This document shows positions 6,498 through 8,636 of a stretch of DNA of 8,636 nucleotides, piece after piece. The position numbers were made by a program, and so were the translations under genes. The stretch is from positions 1 to 8,636 of the forward strand of contig CAAGNL010000168.1 in assembly GCA_900771305.1 (NCBI GenBank), written 5' to 3'. The notes beneath the pieces are model-generated. The model did no database searches and was not told the origin of the DNA. It saw only the letters and a program-made list of their open reading frames with translations. Origin of the DNA: Kiritimatiellia bacterium. GTDB lineage: Bacteria > Verrucomicrobiota > Kiritimatiellia > RFP12 > UBA1067. Position 1 is the stretch's first letter. Every line of letters begins with the position of its first letter.

Positions 6498-8636
6498 TCA
6501 CCTACCCTGCAGAATCGCCCGCGCATTCTGCGCGAACACGCCGCGGCCATCCGCGGCGTATTTTTCGAGGGTCTTGCGCGCAAGACCCTCATGGTCCCCA
6601 CAGGCCAGAAGCGCGCGAGCAAGGTTGAGTTCGCGGAGGCAACGCCCCGTTTCGGGACTTGAACCGAAGCCCCCCGCAGGCGTCACCGCCGCAGTCCCCT
6701 TCCGCGACCAGCCTCCAACCCCATCTTTCTGAAGGGCCGCGGCAAGCGCCGGGGCGAGCGCCGGATTCGCGACCTGCTCACAGGCAAGCGTGAGAGCCCG
6801 AACATGGGCAACGGGAGACCGCCGGTCGATCTTGGCAAGTTCAGCCAGAAGCGGCGTCACCGCCAGTGGGCTTTTCGTCCGTCCCAGGGCGACAATGAAG
6901 CTGTCGCGTTCCGACATCCGCCGGCCAAAGGCGGGCAGGCCCTTCGGATTCAGGCGAATCTCTGGATCGCGCCCGTCGATCTGCCGAGCCAACGTCTCGG
7001 CGCCAGTCGCATCGCCAAGAATGCCCAGCACATGCGCGTAGACGAGCTTGGCGCTTGGGACCGTTGCCTTCGCATAGGCATCCCTTAGCGCGGGAAGCGC
7101 CCGTTCCCGATCCGTCAGCACCCATGAAACGCCCTTATATCCATCGGCCAGCCCCCTCACCGTCGTCAACCAGGATTCTTCGTCCATTTGAAAATTGTCA
7201 ACCCAGGTCAAAACCTCTTCGGGCAGCGCACCAATCCCCACAAGATGCCGTTGCAATTCCTTGACGTCAAGGTCTCGGAGCGCCACATCCGCCTGGGCGG
7301 CCATGGCCGCGGCCGTTCCCGCAGCATAGCCGGCGTTCTGAACCTCCGGCTGCATCCGCAGAAGCGGAAGCGCGTCCCGATGCACACTAATGCCGATACC
7401 CGCGACGGCAATACCGTCCAATTTCTCGGGGATCAGCGACCGATAGGGCATATTCGCCCAGAACACCTTGTTCGTGACCGTCTCGCTCACATAACAGACG
7501 TCGTCGACCGAGGGACCGTGGCTGTCGAAATCGCTACGACCCTGGACAATCGTATCGGGGAAGGTTCGATTGTTCAGCACGTCCAACGGAGTCACCGTTC
7601 CCGCACCGACGATACGCCGCCGTTCCCGCGTCTCGACCACCTGCGAAATATCCCAGGCGCGCCCAGCCCCCAAACGTCCCCGAAGACCAAATAGCCAGAG
7701 GTCGAACGCATCCGAATCATTGACATACCCCCAGTCGCTGTTGATGTAGCTGGCCCCCAGCTTCTTTTCAGACAGCCCAGCCCCCTGCAGAGCAATCTCC
7801 CCTGCCCCCAGGAATTCGCAGCGGGCCCCCGCCGCAGCAGCGACATCCGAGTTTCCTGTCGCGTCCACCACGTTCTTCGCCAGGACCACACCACGCCCCT
7901 GCGGCGTGGCCACCACCACGCCACAGACACGATTTCCCTCGACAACCGCGCCACACGCCATCGCTCCGAACCAGAGTGTTGCACCCGCACGCCGATTCTC
8001 CGCACGCCACCACTCCCGCTTCCCGCAGGCCCTCACCGATGCGCCAAGAGCCTCCACGCCACGATCATGCTCCGCCGTGAACCCCACGGAGTTTCCATAC
8101 CAGTACTTGCCGATCATGCCCAGCGTTCCCACGCCCCCCAGCCCGTGAAGATACTCGACCAGCAGCGTCTTGGCCCCCTTCCGCGCCGCGCCAATGCCGG
8201 CAGGAGCGCCACCCGTGCCGCCTCCGACGACAACGACATCATAGCGCCCCAACACCGGAAGTCCCCGTGCTGCCGACTTTACCATCGGCAATCCCCGGTC
8301 AAACGGACGAAGACCGTTCAAGACTTCACGTACCTCCCATCCGTCCCGTGCCGAAGGAGCCTCCCCTCCCGCCACGGCAATCATCCCCTCAAGCTTCCGC
8401 GCCGCGGCATCGGCCGCGGCCTGACCGCCGATCACCGCCCCACGTTCCATAAAGGCGAGCGGACGCAGCTGCCGCGCGGTCAAGCCCGCACAGCCTCCCA
8501 CAATCATGAGATGCGGGGTCATCACTGTCACATGGTCTGGAGGAACCTGGAACAACGTGTCCGCCGCATCAAGCTGTTCCTTGGTGAAGGTGCGATCTCG
8601 GGCAATCTGCTCCGCCTCTGCAAAAGACGCATAGGA
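6498..8636 (-). CDS. FAD-dependent oxidoreductase (FAD_oxidored type) with C-terminal HEAT-like repeats, 5' end outside the window
   Basis: 712 codons are visible and the frame is still open at the right edge; the TTG at 8555 is internal. A dinucleotide-binding fold starts at RYDVVVVGGGTGGAPAGIGA (about nt 8243-8184), followed by KTLLVEYLHGLGGVGTLGMI, typical of large FAD_oxidored (PF12831-like) proteins. The second cofactor motif DATGNSDVAAAAGA lies near nt 7868-7827. The flavin domain closes with IAVAGIGIS and GYAAGTAAAMAA (about nt 7415-7296). From about nt 7100 to the stop, repeated helical pairs (ALGRTKSPLAVTPLLAELAK, ARKTLEKYAADGRGVFAQNA) look like HEAT/ARM repeats. Before the first fold, visible residues include LMIVGGCAGLTARQLRPLAF and GAVIGGQAAADAAA, which resemble the end of another flavin domain, suggesting a tandem two-domain protein. 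Substrate and pathway cannot be told from the sequence. It is convergent with clpC, stop codons 6 bases apart, and is probably unrelated to the Clp block. Confidence 0.85.
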   Translation of the reverse strand, partial: SYASFAEAEQIARDRTFTKEQLDAADTLFQVPPDHVTVMTPHLMIVGGCAGLTARQLRPLAFMERGAVIGGQAAADAAARKLEGMIAVAGGEAPSARDGWEVREVLNGLRPFDRGLPMVKSAARGLPVLGRYDVVVVGGGTGGAPAGIGAARKGAKTLLVEYLHGLGGVGTLGMIGKYWYGNSVGFTAEHDRGVEALGASVRACGKREWWRAENRRAGATLWFGAMACGAVVEGNRVCGVVVATPQGRGVVLAKNVVDATGNSDVAAAAGARCEFLGAGEIALQGAGLSEKKLGASYINSDWGYVNDSDAFDLWLFGLRGRLGAGRAWDISQVVETRERRRIVGAGTVTPLDVLNNRTFPDTIVQGRSDFDSHGPSVDDVCYVSETVTNKVFWANMPYRSLIPEKLDGIAVAGIGISVHRDALPLLRMQPEVQNAGYAAGTAAAMAAQADVALRDLDVKELQRHLVGIGALPEEVLTWVDNFQMDEESWLTTVRGLADGYKGVSWVLTDRERALPALRDAYAKATVPSAKLVYAHVLGILGDATGAETLARQIDGRDPEIRLNPKGLPAFGRRMSERDSFIVALGRTKSPLAVTPLLAELAKIDRRSPVAHVRALTLACEQVANPALAPALAAALQKDGVGGWSRKGTAAVTPAGGFGSSPETGRCLRELNLARALLACGDHEGLARKTLEKYAADGRGVFAQNARAILQGR
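6509..6531. repeat. Inverted repeat (7-base arms, 9-base loop) after clpC
   Basis: Arms GCAGAAT (6509-6515) and ATTCTGC (6525-6531) pair perfectly around a 9-base loop. It lies 18 bases after the clpC stop and inside the 3' coding end of the opposing oxidoreductase gene. It is the first of three consecutive stem-loops. Alone it could be chance; its position before a strong terminator makes a role in the 3' end of clpC mRNA plausible. Confidence 0.5.
6538..6565 (+). terminator. Rho-independent terminator of clpC
   Basis: A perfect 9-base-pair stem, ACGCCGCGG / CCGCGGCGT with loop CCAT, is followed directly by A and five T residues. It begins 47 bases after the clpC stop codon. The T tract is only on the plus-strand side, so it should end transcription of clpC and of the whole ftsK-to-clpC block, not of the opposing gene. 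It lies entirely within the coding sequence of the opposing oxidoreductase. Confidence 0.85.
6567..6590. repeat. Perfect 24-base palindrome next to the clpC terminator
   Basis: GAGGGTCTTGCG (6567-6578) is followed immediately by its exact reverse complement CGCAAGACCCTC (6579-6590), with no spacer. It starts 2 bases after the terminator T tract. On the minus strand it encodes part of the HEAT-like C-terminus of the oxidoreductase (around EGLARKTL). In RNA it would form a long hairpin on either strand; in DNA it has the symmetry of a dimeric protein site. No T tract follows it on the minus strand, so it is not an intrinsic terminator for that gene. Confidence 0.7.

Noticed and set aside
7296..7320. 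GC-rich near-palindrome around GGCCATGGCCGCGGCC
   Set aside because: It is explained by runs of alanine codons in the glycine/alanine-rich helix of the oxidoreductase and is not followed by a T tract.

Overview
The window is a GC-rich, gene-dense chromosomal segment. Five genes run left to right as a tight, probably co-transcribed block: ftsK (5' end cut off by the window edge), a membrane-anchored RodZ-like helix-turn-helix protein, mcsA, a degenerate mcsB-like gene, and clpC. A long FAD-dependent oxidoreductase gene runs the opposite way from the right edge and converges on clpC, with only 6 bases between the two stop codons. No rRNA, tRNA, CRISPR array, insertion sequence or phage gene was seen. 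There is no intergenic gap longer than 48 bases.

The organism is a bacterium. McsA, McsB and ClpC together are best known from Firmicutes. The high GC, the partial lack of Shine-Dalgarno sequences and the large FAD_oxidored/HEAT-type protein fit the Planctomycetes-Verrucomicrobia-Chlamydiae-Lentisphaerae group better. This placement is inference with low confidence; no marker gene in the window fixes it.

Layout: ftsK motor and gamma domain (2-1402); RodZ-like protein (1450-2553, first conserved residues preceded by a good ribosome binding site); mcsA (2556-3116); mcsB-like (3113-3970, ATGA overlap with mcsA); a G-free 28-base spacer with no Shine-Dalgarno; clpC (3999-6491); three consecutive stem-loops (6509-6590), the middle one a textbook intrinsic terminator for clpC; and the oxidoreductase (minus strand, 6498 to the right edge), whose 3' coding end contains all three stem-loops.

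Functionally, the first two genes point to chromosome segregation/division and cell shape. The last three point to ClpC-dependent protein quality control. The gene order HTH protein - mcsA - mcsB - clpC resembles the Firmicute ctsR-mcsA-mcsB-clpC operon, but CtsR is replaced by an unrelated membrane-bound HTH protein. The McsB homologue has lost the N-terminal part of the phosphagen-kinase fold and its catalytic cysteine, while ClpC keeps the two glutamates at the positions that bind phosphoarginine in Bacillus. The most interesting reading is a kinase-dead McsA/McsB adaptor pair serving ClpC.
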